Positions 22,327 to 34,210 of a DNA stretch of 64,000 nucleotides are shown here, piece by piece (the first letter of the stretch is position 1; every line of letters starts with the position of its first letter). The translations under genes were made by a program, and so were the position numbers. This DNA is from Athripsodes cinereus (lineage: Eukaryota > Arthropoda > Insecta > Trichoptera > Leptoceridae), in the NCBI GenBank assembly GCA_947579605.1, contig OX388312.1, forward strand, positions 31,395,313 to 31,459,312. Reading direction: 5' to 3'. The notes under the pieces were generated by a model, which worked only from the letters and a program-made list of their open reading frames with translations, was not told the origin of the DNA and did no database searches.

Positions 22327-22724
22327 AAACTTTTTATACTTTCATTCACATATTATTTATTCATTTATTTATTTTTATAAATTCTTTAAATAAAAGGCAT
22401 AAATTTGGTAACCAGGCATGCTATTCTTTTTCATATTACAACATATGGTGTAAGTTTTTAATATGTATAAAATATATGACAAAAAAGTACATTCAAACAA
22501 GACAAGAATTAACCATGACAAAAAAAAAACGATACATAATTGAAAAACGATATGACACTTATAATACAAATAAATTATTCAAAAAAAAACTAGCTGAAAA
22601 TTAATTGATATAAGTACCTAACTCAGCCTGTCTATTACTATAGGAAATCCACTGGCTGTTCCATTTCAAGAAGATGCCGCAATAGTATAGTTGGACGAAT
22701 TTATAAATAGCTCATTAATTCATA

Positions 22725-22860
22725 AACAATTAAAACACTGTTATATTTTCACCATATTTATTCAAACTCTAACGTTTTCGCCCACTTCAATGGGCATTCT
22801 CAATAGTACTGAAACAGTAAAATTTTCACAGTGTGAACACAAATACACCCTTCAACAATT
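22725..22860 (-). mobile_element. Penelope-like element 3' end
   Basis: The minus strand reads TGCCCATTGAAGTGGGCGAA, AACGTTAGAGTTTGAATAAA and ends ATATAACAGTGTTTT. It aligns with 43197-43265 on the plus strand (TGCCAAG...CTTGGCGAAAACGTTTGAGG, TGAATAAATTTAATTTGG, ATACAGTGTTTTT). The hairpin stem is conserved with a compensatory change. Coding upstream is not recognisable. Confidence 0.6.
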
Positions 22861-23296
22861 TCTAAATAGCTAATTGCTTGCTTGTTTTTTATTAATAGTT
22901 ATATATTTTTTATAATTGTTCTACTACGTTTCAGAATAAAACCTCTTCAATTATTGGTACTAAAAATAAACAATGAATATTTTCCAAATTCTGCGGCAAT
23001 TATAATGCGACCATAAAAGTGGATACACTAGAAATAAAATCCATTGTCTCCACCTCGATGAATTTTTTTCCAGCAAATATGACGATTTAGTACAACGAAA
23101 CTGAGCATCAAGCATTTGTGTCTTGTTTCAAAATACCTTGGAAAAAGAAGTATTAAAAATGAACACAAATTCACCTTTGACAAAAGTCACCTTTTGGGTA
23201 ATAATATATATTGACTGATGAGGGCTGAAATTGGATAAGAGATTTAGGTGAACGGTATAGTGATATTTGCAGCCGCTAATTAGAATGGTAAAGTTT
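22861..23296. other. no feature recognised
   Basis: AT-rich; nothing supportable. Confidence 0.35.
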
Positions 23297-23308
23297 AGTT
23301 TTAGTATA

Positions 23309-23567
23309 GTTGTCCCGTGTAGCACCCGGTAAAGAATTGGTCTCCCACTCTTCTGCGTAAGTTTTCGAGTGTCCTGTAAAAGGCAGGTGTTCGAAAAAAT
23401 TAAGACATTATACATCTTAAATTCAGCGATGAGGTTTGCCACCCATCCTGAATGTCTTGATTTTATATTGGCACGAAGAGGACAGTTTGCATGTTTCTTA
23501 CATGCAGCTGATCTGCTGGCTACCCCACTTGTGGGATATGCCGTGATGGTATAGTAGATAGTATAGT
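23309..23567 (+). repeat. SINE copy 3 (full length, 12-bp target-site duplication)
   Basis: AGTTTTAGTATA lies at 23297-23308 and 23568-23579. The copy starts GTTGTCCCGTGTAGCACCCG and ends with the hairpin terminus and an irregular (TAG)n tail. Confidence 0.92.
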
Positions 23568-23579
23568 AGTTTTAGTATA

Positions 23580-25117
23580 AAAATGAGAATTTATTTTTAA
23601 CATATACGAGATGTATTTATTTTGGTAGCACACACACGGTTATCAGAACAAATATGTTGTTCCCCAAAAAAAAGGTGTAGGTATGTTATCTATAGAACAG
23701 GCAAAGTATGCAAAGGGATACTATTGCGGTTTATGAAAGGGAAATACGACGATTATTCGTTGCTGGTCGGTGTCTAATTGGCTGGGTTGTCAGTCAGAAA
23801 CTGAATGGTATAAGTTCAAGTCCTCGCTTACGTAATGGTTTCTCATACACCAACAGTATTTTTTTTCTGAACTTTGGTGATTAGTTTCTTTACGCGTATT
23901 ATGCCATACATCAATCTATCTAATATTTTAACACCTCGTTTGAAAGAATTTGATTGAGAAATTCTTTTATGTAAACCCATCATTACGATTGTCCAATGAA
24001 ATAAAATAATAATCCATTTATTAGGACAAACAGAATAATTAAGGACGTGTTCCGCATTATCAACCATTAAATACCCCATAAATATTCATATTATTACAAA
24101 TCATCCTCAGTTCCAGACATATCACCACTGTATCATGTAGGGCAGGGTTGAATTAAAACTCGTTGATACATCCGTTATTGATTTTTTTCCTATACACCCC
24201 GTCTTTAGCTTTTTTCAAAATATTTTTCTAATACCTAGTTAAAAACACTCATAATTAAAAAAAATATTATTTTATTAGAAATAGAGCAAAATAAGCATAA
24301 TACATATGTATAGAAAAAAAAAACAAAGATATTTAATATTACTATACCTACTGATAATTACTTCTTAGTATTATGCATATGAAAATTCAATAAAACTCAT
24401 ATACAAAATATAGATTATTTATTTAAAAAAATACCTAGTTTTTTTGAGACCTTTATTTGGAAAAAATATCTATATTAAGTATATTAAAAAGGACTTCCGT
24501 GATTACAACAGGAAGCTTAATTTCATTGTGCGTTATGTAATTTTAATATCTATGTCCTTGAAAAATTATTAATATTCAATTTATCCATATCACACAAACA
24601 TACTTTGTATTTAACACCGGAAGAAAATAAGTTTATTCCTTTAAGTAGGTTTATAATTTTAATTTGTTTACTTTTATTTATGTATTAATTATTCTTTACA
24701 GGCTACAAACAGTTTTATACAGAAATAAATTCATGTAAAATTCAATCAATACATAAAAAGCGAGCTTATCACAACGGCGTGATTATTTCTAACTAGTCCA
24801 ACGAATCCTTCTAACTTACTTTCTCAATTTTAGTAAACACATTACACATTAAAAAAATATCTGAAGTATAATTTTTTACAGTGGAGTTTTAATATTATTT
24901 TTTATAACTGCATTGATCTTTAAATGCGGGAGGGGGGGGCAGCCTCAGAAGAAGTTTGCATGGGTAGTTGTTATGAGATGAAAGACTTGATTTTTTACTA
25001 GCCCGTTGAGGTCTCAAGGTGCCCCCGACTCAACTCGGACAATGTAGTCATGTACCTAAATGAGAGTCACATTCATGAGCCAAAAATATTAAACATTAAT
25101 AATAATAATTCAGGTTG
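23580..25117. other. no feature recognised
   Basis: AT-rich intron DNA with a G-run at 24930-24940. No element or coding signal is visible. Confidence 0.35.
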
Positions 25118-25258
25118 TTACTATTCTTATCATGTTGCCTAGTTATTGTGATCTCCGTGTCGAATTTGATTTTGATTCGAGCTTTACAATTCCTGAAAGC
25201 TTGAGCAAAAATCAACTACGACACGGAGATAAGAATAATCAGACAAGGATGTTGAAAT
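25118..25258. mobile_element. foldback MITE-like element
   Basis: TGATCTCCGTGTCGAATTTG followed by ATTTTGATTCGAGCTTT (25149-25185) pairs with AAAGCTTGAGCAAAAATCAA then CTACGACACGGAGATAAG (25196-25233). TATTCTTATC and AACAT-like segments further out also mirror each other, giving about 140 bp in total. Confidence 0.75.
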
Positions 25259-25779
25259 AGTTATGGAATTTTTGTTCCTTCAAAACGAATTAATTTTATA
25301 TTTCGGATAAAATGTTACGACATACTTTACAAAAAAACACTTTTTAACAAAAAGGGTTGTCCCATTGTATTACAATAATATCATTATATTAAAAAATGTT
25401 TACGATTTACGTTTGTTAATAATAATTATCAAAAACGGTATGAACGTTAGGAACAGCGTGGGAGAAGGTCGCTCTGTACGTATTATAAAATATCCCCTGA
25501 ATGAAAGAGGTTAATTTCTTTTGTGTTGCCGAGGCACATGGATGAAAAAAACTGAATTTATTATTAACGACAAATTAGTTGCGTAGACGTGATGTACTTA
25601 ATTCTCTACTAACTTTTCCTATTATTATTATATTAGTGCTTCAGTAATATTTGTCTCTCCACACTGTATGGAGTTATTAAAGTCGTTACAACGTTACCAC
25701 GTATATACTAATTCTGCATTATACCAAATTAGCTCCGTAAATAAATTACAAAAGTACCTACTACAAAAAATCAAGATAA

Positions 25780-25872
25780 TAAGGATGGGTATAAGCTGAA
25801 TAAGATGTAAAATGTATATATATTTTTTCGAACTTTCGAACACCTTCAACAGAACACTCTTAAACTGATTTC
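25780..25872 (-). repeat. SINE copy 4 (internal fragment)
   Basis: Matches the middle of the SINE (GGATGGG, AAGATGTAAAATGT, TTTTTTCGAAC, GAACACCTT, AACAGAACACTC). Both ends are missing. Confidence 0.65.
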
Positions 25873-25959
25873 CACGAATGCAGCCTCTGAAACCTAAAAC
25901 CTATCACTACTTCCCCCCACTATCCTTCTCTTACAGTATTTTATGATTGTTTCTTTTTT

Positions 25960-26215
25960 GTTTTTATCGTGTTTATGTAAATATGTATATAAATGGTTTT
26001 TTTTAGATTACCTATTATTATTTTTTTTTCAACTTCTTTGCTTTTTTTATTTTTATAATTTCGTTTTTGTTTTTAAGCCTTAGAGTTAGTTGGAAGAGAT
26101 CGCGTCTCGCGATAAATTAGCTTTCTGTATATCGATTGTATCTAATTTGAATTTACACCGTTTATGTAATTGTTCATTATCATTGCACGGTAAATAATAA
26201 ATAAATAAAATTAAT
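25960..26215 (+). mobile_element. LINE 3' UTR with (AAATAAATAAA) tail
   Basis: Contains GTTGGAAGAGATCGCGTCTC, GCGATAAATTAGC, CCGTTTATGTAATTG and ends TAAATAATAAATAAATAAAA. This is the better preserved of two copies (the other is at 18740). No coding sequence is retained. Confidence 0.5.
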
Positions 26216-28642
26216 GACAAAGAGTTGTATGGGTACCTTTCAATAATTCTTAGCTGGATGTTCCACGAAATAATATTTAAACAAGACGAATGTCATAGAA
26301 ATATATTGTTTTCGTTATCATTTATCATAATTCTCAACATAAAAAGTTTGTTTTTTACAGTGAATGATAATTAAATAGGAAGACTGATTTTCGAACTTAA
26401 CCAGACATATGTAAGTTCTTGTATTATACATGCCTATCGTTTCAGCTTTAATATTATGTATGAAGGAAGATACGTAGTTTCCTCTCCCACGCAATGAGAT
26501 AATATATGATGGTACACTAAGTGTAATTCTATAATAAGGATTCTGGCCGCAGACGGGATCGATTGAGAAGGAATACTTTAGTTAAGTTATGTTCTGGTTG
26601 TAACTAATAATCTATCCCTGGTGAATACGTATACATAAAATAAGAGGCTACACAATCGAATAGTATTTTTAAATAAGGCAGTAATGGCCAGAATATTGAA
26701 ATTAAAGTGTAAGAATATTTGATTTCGTTTTTAAATAATATTATATATACCTACATTAGAAGGAAAAACTATACCTTTTAATAGAAACATAATGTCTTAA
26801 ATAATGAAACAGCACGTGAACGCCCAACATTGTTCGAAAAAATATTGTTCTATCTATGTCATAAAAAAGACACATTTAGGGCAGGTGAAATATTCATCAC
26901 TGTAATGAAAATTTCAAATGATTTATACACGATTATCTATATAATTATTCAATTTTTGAAAAGCAATCACTGGTAACATCATTAAATGTTCAAAATACAT
27001 TCATTTAGGCAGTATAATTCCATAATGAAATAAAAAAAAAACGAATATTTATTGTAGATATTAATACAGAAGAAAATAATTAGAATAACAACCTACGTTA
27101 ATCTTAAAATTCTCACCTAGTTTGACTGGTTTTATTCGCAATCAATAATTGAGACCCTCGCTGAAAAAGACAACATCCACTCAAATATTGTTCAAGGAAA
27201 CCTTCATTATTTATATAATATTATTTTTTGACCATCATTCTTTTTGCATTTTTCAATTTTCTCAACTATTAACGATAAACTGAATCTCAGTACATTGAAT
27301 TGTATAACTGATATTTTTATGGTACCTACTTTGTATTAATTTGAAATATTGCAATTCAATTAAAAAAAGGTAAGTGGAGAATAAAATAATGAATAGTTTA
27401 TAATAACATTTATTTGAATTCCTTCCTATCATTGAAATTCCCTTCATATTGTTTACAAATTAAAAAATAATTAAAAACAACCTAATAATGTCTATGATCC
27501 TCCAGACAAGAGATAAACAATGGTTATTACGAAATAATTTCAAACGTACTTTCTTGTGTACCTGAAAACTGAAAACTATTATATATAAGACAGTCGTGCT
27601 ACTGAGTGCCTACCTAATGAAAATAACAATTTACTTGATAATAAAGCGAACCAATACACAGGCACGTAGTAGATCAGTGTCTAGTATTATAGAGGATTTG
27701 TCGGGAGATGAATTCTTGGAAATTATGAAATTATTGTTGAATTTCTGAAACGATCTTGAAATTTTTTATGTATCAATTTTAGTATACACGGCCAATAAAC
27801 AATAGATATTTTGTTGATTTGTAATTTTGTAATAATCAAAACGACTCTAAAAAATATCTACAGAAAAAATTGTTTAACGTAGGAAAATTAAATGTTTAGC
27901 ATCCGTAGGTACTTACAAAAAGTGTATAGTTGGACCTGAATTTACTACCCGTGACTAGTGTGAGAATCTTTATCCCAGATAAAATGAATGTGACATTTTT
28001 TTCAATAGATAAGTATGTGTATATTCAAATATGTTACTGCTTTGATAATGGCTTTGTAAGTCGAAACCAGGTTACCATTATTAATAAATACAGTAAAACT
28101 TAATACATTTTCATTGATTGTATCGGCATCAACTTTGGAACACGTTATTTTAAATTATTACAATTTTTATTTTATGGGATGGTGTCTGGATGTTTATTTA
28201 TTTTTAAAAGTCACAAACAAGTTAATCAAAAGTTTTTTATTCCAATTTAAAATATTATAAAGTTAACTACTTCAAATAAAGATCACAAATTATACTTAAC
28301 AATATATTTGAAGAGAAAAGATATCTTCACGAATTGATAAATGATGGAACACTATACATATAACTACTATTTCTTTCTCTAACTAAAATTATAATGATAT
28401 TATAGATCAGCACCTGATAATGCGAACGCGAAACTGGTCGTGCGTTATTCATACTGAATAGTTACATAAAACAATAATCATAAATATTAATTTTAATTGA
28501 TAATTTAATACAGTTTGTTTGTTTACAAAAAATAATTTGGAGTTACACAAAATAAACATCAACTCGATCAATGAATAATAGCCACCAATAATCTTAACCA
28601 AACCTAAAGTTGGAATAACGATAATCTGTGTTTGTAAATGTT
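26216..28642. other. no feature recognised
   Basis: 2.4 kb of AT-rich intron DNA. The small open frame at 27262-27447 (minus) has no recognisable content. Confidence 0.35.
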
Positions 28643-28652
28643 AGGTACTAAA

Positions 28653-29108
28653 TGTTAGGCTCAAATCTCGAAAACCTATATGGACCGTCAATTCTGGGGA
28701 ACTTGACATTAAAAAACAATGGAAGGAAAGATGGACCACAGGGGACATTACAAATAGGCACCTGGTAGTGGACCCCACAATCCAAGTACCTGGTTTTGAT
28801 CTGCCGAGAAGGGTTTGGGTACAGCAAAATAGAGTGAGGACAGAACATGGATGCTGTAACTACTTGCTCTGGAGGTGGGGAAAAAGAGATTCCCCTAATT
28901 GTGAATGTGGAGATGTGCAGAGTGTGAGACACATAGTGCAAGACTGCCATCTCAAAAAATTTAGCGGGGATCTGCGGGACATCCACGAAGCGGGACCGGA
29001 GGCGGTGAGCTGGCTCTCGACACTAGAGCCAAGACTGTAGAGGACACGACGCAGCCCACATGGGTTAAGATTCATCAACACCGAGCCATACGAAAAGTAA
29101 AGTAAGTA
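28653..29108 (+). mobile_element. LINE 3' end, family E (zinc knuckle), 10-bp target-site duplication
   Basis: AGGTACTAAA lies at 28643-28652 and 29109-29118. A frame open across most of the copy to a stop at 29038-29040 ends with RVRTEHGCCNYLLWRWGKRD, then a knuckle C-x-C-G-x7-H-x4-C (NCECGDVQSVRHIVQDC). This knuckle follows RNase H or RT in several non-LTR families. The 3' end is CGAAAAGTAAAGTAAGTAAG. The 5' part is truncated. Confidence 0.82.
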
Positions 29109-29118
29109 AGGTACTAAA

Positions 29119-29195
29119 CTATAAATACCATCATGACATATCCCACAAGCGGATTAAATGCATACAAAATATGGATTGTCTTCTATATTGTAATG
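29119..29195 (-). repeat. SINE copy 5 (3' end fragment)
   Basis: ACCATCATGACATATCCCAC, AAGCGGATTAAATGCAT matches the SINE terminus in minus orientation; it decays after TCTTCTATATTG. It directly follows the duplication of the family E insertion, which probably landed in the SINE tail. Confidence 0.6.
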
Positions 29196-29789
29196 TCCAT
29201 GAAATAATAGGACACTGTTTGTGAATAAAATGCCATTTAACCAAGTATAAAAGTTGTTACAGAAGTTGTTCCATGACAGTTAATACCAGCAGGTATAATT
29301 ATCTTGTTTCAAAGATTGGCTTGTAAATAAAAAGTTATTTTAAATTAACGAATGCACGGCTTAAGTTAAATAGTACCTATAATGATTACTAAGGACGTAA
29401 CTTTGTGAAAATTGTAAAACGAATAAAGTTTTATTACATAGCTTAATTATAATAATAAAATGATTTCTAAATTAACGCTGTTATAAATGGTCGCCAGTTG
29501 GTAGTCATAGTTCTGTCGCAGGAGAATCACGTAGACCTACTTGCAAATACTCTCCCAGCAATGGAGTAGCTAGAGTTTTTCTAGAGGGGGCAACTTTGAA
29601 TGACGCAGGGATAACAACTGTCATGTCACTCGTTGCTGGTTATACATAATAAATAAATAACAAATAGTTAAGCCATTTTAAATTATTTAAATACTTGACT
29701 CATTTTTAATATCATATTTTTCTAATTTTTTTTGATTTTGCATTCAAATGCACAGAAAAAATGTGGGTTATATTCTCTCAATTCTTCTT
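29196..29789. other. no feature recognised
   Basis: AT-rich intron DNA; nothing supportable. Confidence 0.35.
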
Positions 29790-30005
29790 CTTAAAATGCC
29801 GTGTCAGGTCCCCCCGACGTCGGCAATCACCCTGGCGTAGGTTTCCCTGTTCTGTGCGAGCTGGAACAGCTCTTCCGCCCTCCGGACTCCGGTCCACTTT
29901 CGGATATTTCACAGCCAGTGCATCTGCCACCTTCCAACATCGCGATTACTCTTAATTTTTTTCTTCAAAATGAGTTGGAGCAAACTATATTGCTCATTTC
30001 GAAGT
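29790..30005 (-). mobile_element. RTE-like LINE 3' end (GAA-tail family, decayed)
   Basis: Minus-strand copy of the 43948-44320 family: CTTCTTCTTAAAATGCCGTG, TCAGGTCC, GGCAATCACCCTGGCGTAGG and GAACAGCTCTTCCGC align with the 43954-44040 segment. The tail is CTTCTTCTT at 29782-29790. Confidence 0.72.
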
Positions 30006-30234
30006 ACGTGTCGACTTTCTCTCAATTCTAGAGTTTAATTACCGCAAACATTAGATTGACAATTTTTATATCTTCAATGAAGGTTGTTTTCCTGTTTTGG
30101 GAATTTCGATTCTTTTATATAAATTAGGAAAAAAAATCTTGTTTTGATATTCTTAGGTGGATAAAATAATTCTTTTGTTATATACAATATTTTAGTTTCT
30201 TAACTCTAGACATACCTAACTGTATGCTGAATAC

Positions 30235-30480
30235 GTTTATTCTTTATGTTTGGCCTATTGCTCGACTTAATAATCAAAGGTGGACAAAAAGGGTAGTGGA
30301 GTGGAGACCTCGTGAAGATAAAAGGAGTAGAGGAAGACCTCCAACGCGTTGGTCAGATGACATTAGAAGAATCGCTGGTGACTGGTTGCAGAAAGCTCAG
30401 GACAGAGATGCCTGGAGACATATGGGGGAGGCTTATGTTCAGCAGTGGACAGAAATAGCTACAAAACTAAGTAAGTTAGT
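30235..30480 (+). mobile_element. LINE C-terminus, family F
   Basis: The plus strand encodes RWTKRVVEWRPREDKRSRGR, PPTRWSDDIRRIAGDWLQKA, QDRDAWRHMGEAYVQQW. GRPPTRW-DDI-RIAG-W-Q-AQDR-W is a hallmark C-terminus of insect endonuclease-reverse-transcriptase LINEs. A continuous frame covers the fragment; RT boxes are absent. Confidence 0.8.
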
Positions 30481-30754
30481 ACTATTTAGATGTATATTTT
30501 GATTCTTTTCCTGAGCTCCTATCCCCCTTATCATTGTACGCCATTGTTTCCTAGTCCGTCACTTCAAAGAAACAAAACCTTGAAATTATTAAACTCTTAT
30601 TGTTTTATTTTGCTACGGTTGTTTCCATTTATTTCCTTAATAATATTTTTGATATTAAACTTTACCTTGAAATATTGGGTAGGTAGGTATTTTAAATTGT
30701 CTAAATGAGAGAAAATAATAATAACGTATTATGTGACATTGAATTTCAAATGAA

Positions 30755-31012
30755 TATTATCCCGTGGAGCACCCGGTAAAGAATTGGTCTACCACTCTTC
30801 TGCGTAAGTTTTCGAGTGTCCTGTAAAAGGCAGGTGTTCGAAAAAAATAAGACATTTTACATCTTAAATTCAGCGATGAGGCTTCCCACCCATCCTGAAT
30901 GTCTTGATTTTATACTGGCACGAAGAGGACAGTTTGCATGTTTCTTACATGCAGCTGATCTGCTGGCTACCCCACTTGTGGGATATGCCGTGATGGTATA
31001 GAAGTAGTAGTA
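30755..31012 (+). repeat. SINE copy 6 (reference full-length copy, 14-bp target-site duplication)
   Basis: GAATTTCAAATGAA lies at 30741-30754 and 31013-31026. The 258-bp unit has a head CCCGTGGAGCACCCGGTAAA with A-box-like TGGAGCACCCGG, and GGTGTTCGAAAAA about 60 bp on that is weakly B-box-like. The body is AAATTCAGCGATGAGG, CATCCTGAATGTCTTGATTT, GCACGAAGAGGACAG, GCAGCTGATCTGCTGG. The terminus is CTACCCCACTTGTGGGATAT then GCCGTGATGGTATAG, with a TAG-repeat tail. There is no coding capacity. Head similarity to tRNA is suggestive, not proven; mobilisation would depend on a partner LINE. Confidence 0.92.
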
Positions 31013-31026
31013 GAATTTCAAATGAA

Positions 31027-31776
31027 GATTGTCGAAGCTTTTCCTGAGTTTGTAATATATGAGCACAACTTCGTTGAATTGAGTTGTTGGAATATCGCTT
31101 TTTTCACGAATTTTTATTTTAATAACATTTAATCTCGCCACTGCACATCGTCCTAGTTTTTAAAATTTTATATTATTTTGTTAACACTGTTATGTTATGA
31201 TGATGTGCAAAAAGAATAAATAAATAAATAAAAATAAATAAATATGTGAAATCCAATGATTTATTTTTTCTGTATTCTCTTAAATAATAATATTGTGTTT
31301 TTTTTATTTTAAAAATGAAACAGGCAATATGATGAGATTCGATCTTTATTAATGTAACTTTAGAAGGGAAGTTAAGATAGGTTTCTTAATATTTTCATTT
31401 AATGTTATAAAAGTTAATGAAAAAAAGGAAAATAAATATAAAAAGGATGTACACATTGTATTTAATATAATTTGTTCTAACTTATTTATTACTAAGACGT
31501 TGACGGAAATACAGGTTTTATTCTAGGTAGTAAAAAGAATTCATCATAAATCCAGGTAATTTTTTTTCTTTTATGTACATAGGATATTGTCAATCTTAAA
31601 AAAAACCGAAAACGAGCGATAACTTTTCATCAATTTTCAATAACAATTTTTTTCATGTATACTTTTTTGTTTTCTATATTTTATCTGCAACTAAAAATTA
31701 CTTAGTACCTATATCGATCTCACAAAAAATTTAGGCTAAGAACAAAGGAAAGATTTTAAATAGGTACAATAATATA
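31027..31776. other. no gene; short (AAAT)n run
   Basis: 31217-31245 is (AAATA)n. The sequence before it (GATGATGTGCAAAAAGAATA) may be a retroelement tail. The rest is unremarkable AT-rich DNA. Confidence 0.3.
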
Positions 31777-31786
31777 TATTTATTCA

Positions 31787-32549
31787 CGTGTGTATAACGT
31801 GTGTGTATGATAGTTGCAATTTGAATGGTTTGAAAATGAATGTTATGAAGACGAAAGTTCTACTGTTTGAGAGAGAGAATGAAAAAACGATTTGCGAGAT
31901 CGAAGTTGTTGTTTAGAGCAAGTAAGTGAGTATGTATTTTTGGGAAGTATATTTGCGAGGGATGGAAGATGCGATAGGGACATTGAAAGAAGGAAAGTGG
32001 CCGGTGCTAGAGTGCACTTCGATACATTGTCATTGCTGAATGCTGGTGCACAATACCATTCTGGTACCGTCACTTACGTATGTAAGCGAGATATGGACAT
32101 GGTTGAAGAAGGACGAAAGTGAAATAAATGCAGTGGAGATGCGATCGTTGAGAAGAATGGTGAGTAAAACGCTGGGTGATAGAGTGAAGAATGAGGATAT
32201 TAGAAGAATGAGCGGATGCAAGAAGAGTGTTGTGGACAGAATGCGTGTGAATAAACTACGGTGGTTTGGACATGTTGAACGAATGAATGAGGTAAGAATG
32301 GCAAAGAGGATATACTTGTCTGAAAGAAAGGGTGTGAGGAAATGCGGGCGTCCGACAATCACGTGGCTTGATCACGTAGATCAAATTCTCAAAGACGGCC
32401 GCGTGTTGAGTAAGAGGAACCGACGTGCGTGTATGAGAAACTGTATGAATATGGGGGAAGCGAAGGAAGTGTGTAAAGATATATCTGTTTGGCGTTCCGT
32501 TCTCTTTGCCTACCCCACTTGGGATACGGCGTGAGGGTAAAGTAAAGTT
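31787..32549 (+). mobile_element. L-A LINE, 763-bp 3' copy with 10-bp target-site duplication
   Basis: TATTTATTCA lies at 31777-31786 and 32550-32559. The longest L-A copy here begins with residues just after the RT palm (GLKMNVMKTKVLLFE, about 31830-31865), then a stop, VSEYVFLGSIFARDGRCDRD and the thumb. A deletion of about 26 bp at 32017-32040 relative to 49180-49230 shifts the frame; reading resumes at 32040 and continues to FAYPTWDTA-stop (32534). The tail is GGGTAAAGTAAAG. Otherwise it is very close to the 49.1-kb copy. Confidence 0.92.
32040..32534 (+). pseudogene. L-A reverse transcriptase C-terminal frame (164 codons)
   Basis: The remaining open part of the L-A frame after its deletion: LVHNTILVPSLTYVSEIWTW, the RMVSKTLGDRVKNEDIRRMS segment, LRWFGHVERM, GRPTITWLDHVDQILKDGRV and the C-terminus. 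Substitutions at otherwise constant sites (SEIWTW for SETWTW, KCGRPTITW for KRGRPRTTW) confirm it is not under selection. Confidence 0.85.
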
Positions 32550-32559
32550 TATTTATTCA

Positions 32560-33419
32560 TATATTCTAAACCTTAACTTTATGTCATGCATTTTTTTTGA
32601 CACAATTGGATGTCGGGAACTGGATTTTTTACTTCCTAGAAATGTAGATGTTTTTTTCTAATATTATTAGATGAATAACGTATATTTATGTTTACTACCA
32701 GTTTTAAAACATGAATAACATAAATATAATATTTTAGGTAGTTTTTCTAATGTATCACAAAAAAGGACAATTTATTCCGAATGACGAATAAAGGAGTTTT
32801 AAAGATATCGTTTCTAGGGAACGGCCTTGCGCACAGTTATTTTGTTAGTCTTCTTAACAACATTTATCATACATCAATTTGAAACTTCGATAACTTTTCG
32901 AACTTCTCTAAACTTTTATTCAGAAGACGTGATGGATTCCTTAACACTTATGTAACTGAGACGTGAGTACAACATGTACTTACGATATAAATTCAGGTAG
33001 AGAGACTTATAATATTCTTACAAACAATTTGCTATGCCTGTTACTTATCTGCTTATGTCAATTTCCGTTATTCAAATTTAAGTAAATGTATGTTATTTCA
33101 TTATATATGTTCACATCAATTGAATAACTCTGTGTTTATTTATTTTTTAACAATATGTGCAATATTTGCCTTTTGTAGTACAAAGATAGAATTAGAAGAG
33201 TTCATAGCATTCGTGGTAGCATGGGTGTTACTGATTTTTAAAATGGTATGAATTTTTAAAATGTGATTATGATTGACTCATTTCATGTATTTTTTTTCTT
33301 TTCATGGACTTATTTATTTGTAAAATACGCAAACTTCACAGGTAAAATATTGGTTTAATGTATTAGTTTGTAATATGAACCTAATGAATGTATTTTGCTT
33401 GACTAATAAACAAAATAAA
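32560..33419. other. no feature recognised
   Basis: AT-rich; nothing supportable. Confidence 0.35.
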
Positions 33420-33700
33420 AATAATAATAGCTAGCTAGAAGAGAGTCAAGTAAAATGATATGGTATATAAGGCGAAGATTACCGGGACATATAGTTTATA
33501 AAGTCACGTCAATAATAAATCTCCCTCGACATTCATCAAGAGGGCGACCAAAGAATACCTGGATGATATGCTAAGAAATGGCTTGGGTGATGATGGCACA
33601 GCGAACAGAATATTTAACTTCAGAAAGACAAGAGCCGACCCCAACTGCCTTCAGTGGCAATAAGTTGGGAAAATGTAAGGAAGAGGAAGAAATAAGATAG
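33420..33700 (+). mobile_element. decayed LINE C-terminus
   Basis: 33530-33640 reads HSRGRPKNTWMI in one frame, followed by AQRTEYLTSERQEPTPTAFS in the other. A GRP+xTW motif followed by T-A-x-R-x-W-R region and a (GAAGAGGAAGAAATAAG) tail suggests a LINE 3' end. It is too degraded to place in a family. Confidence 0.5.
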
Positions 33701-34084
33701 ACTTGATAACCTTTTCAAAATATATAAAACTGGACATATACAATATACACGTACAACACTTAATCATATTATAAAATACAAATTGAAAAGAAAATTAATT
33801 TAATTTTTTCACATAAAGTAAAAAGCTAGAAAATATAAAAAAAAAAGTTGTTGAAAGCTATTTAAACTTTTATTAAAAAAATCGTATGTTTACAAGTATA
33901 TTTAAATAATTAGTTATGTAATTTTATATTTCATTTTATTGTAGTGTATGTAATGTTCAGTGTTTTTGTTAAATTCCTTCTTCTGTGATGGAAGCTAACT
34001 AATTCCATTCGAAATTTAATTCCATTGTGATTAAAACGTTTTTAATGTTATTAAGTAGCTCTGAGCTATGTGAATTAATTAAAG
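33701..34084. other. no feature recognised
   Basis: AT-rich; nothing supportable. Confidence 0.35.
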
Positions 34085-34210
34085 AAAGATGTCGGCCGGT
34101 GTGACGCGGAGGTAACATCGTCGCGTTAGTACCCATAATACAAGATTCATCGTTATTTGGGACTAGCTCGATCAGTGTGAAATGTCTATGTATGTTATGT
34201 TATGTTAAAG
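34085..34210 (+). mobile_element. LINE 3' UTR-like fragment with (TATGT)n tail
   Basis: A GC-richer island reading GTAACATCGTCGCG, TACCCATAATACAAG, TTTGGGACTAGCTCGATCAG, TGTGAAATGTC, then TATGTATGTTATGTTATGTT. The TGGGACTAG-TCGATC-GTGT segment resembles LINE 3' ends common in Lepidoptera; recognition is by memory. Confidence 0.4.

Noticed and set aside
21651..22380. Plus-strand frames (181 and 120 codons) over the L-A copy
   Set aside because: Antisense shadows; the coding strand is minus, as shown by RT motifs and the tail orientation.
26820..26840. Possible TM6 core of the receptor (CGCCCAACA reads TGTTGGGCG on minus)
   Set aside because: It gives Cys-Trp-Ala but lacks the following Pro-Phe-His and any flanking hydrophobic segment or splice sites. 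Coincidence in AT-rich DNA.
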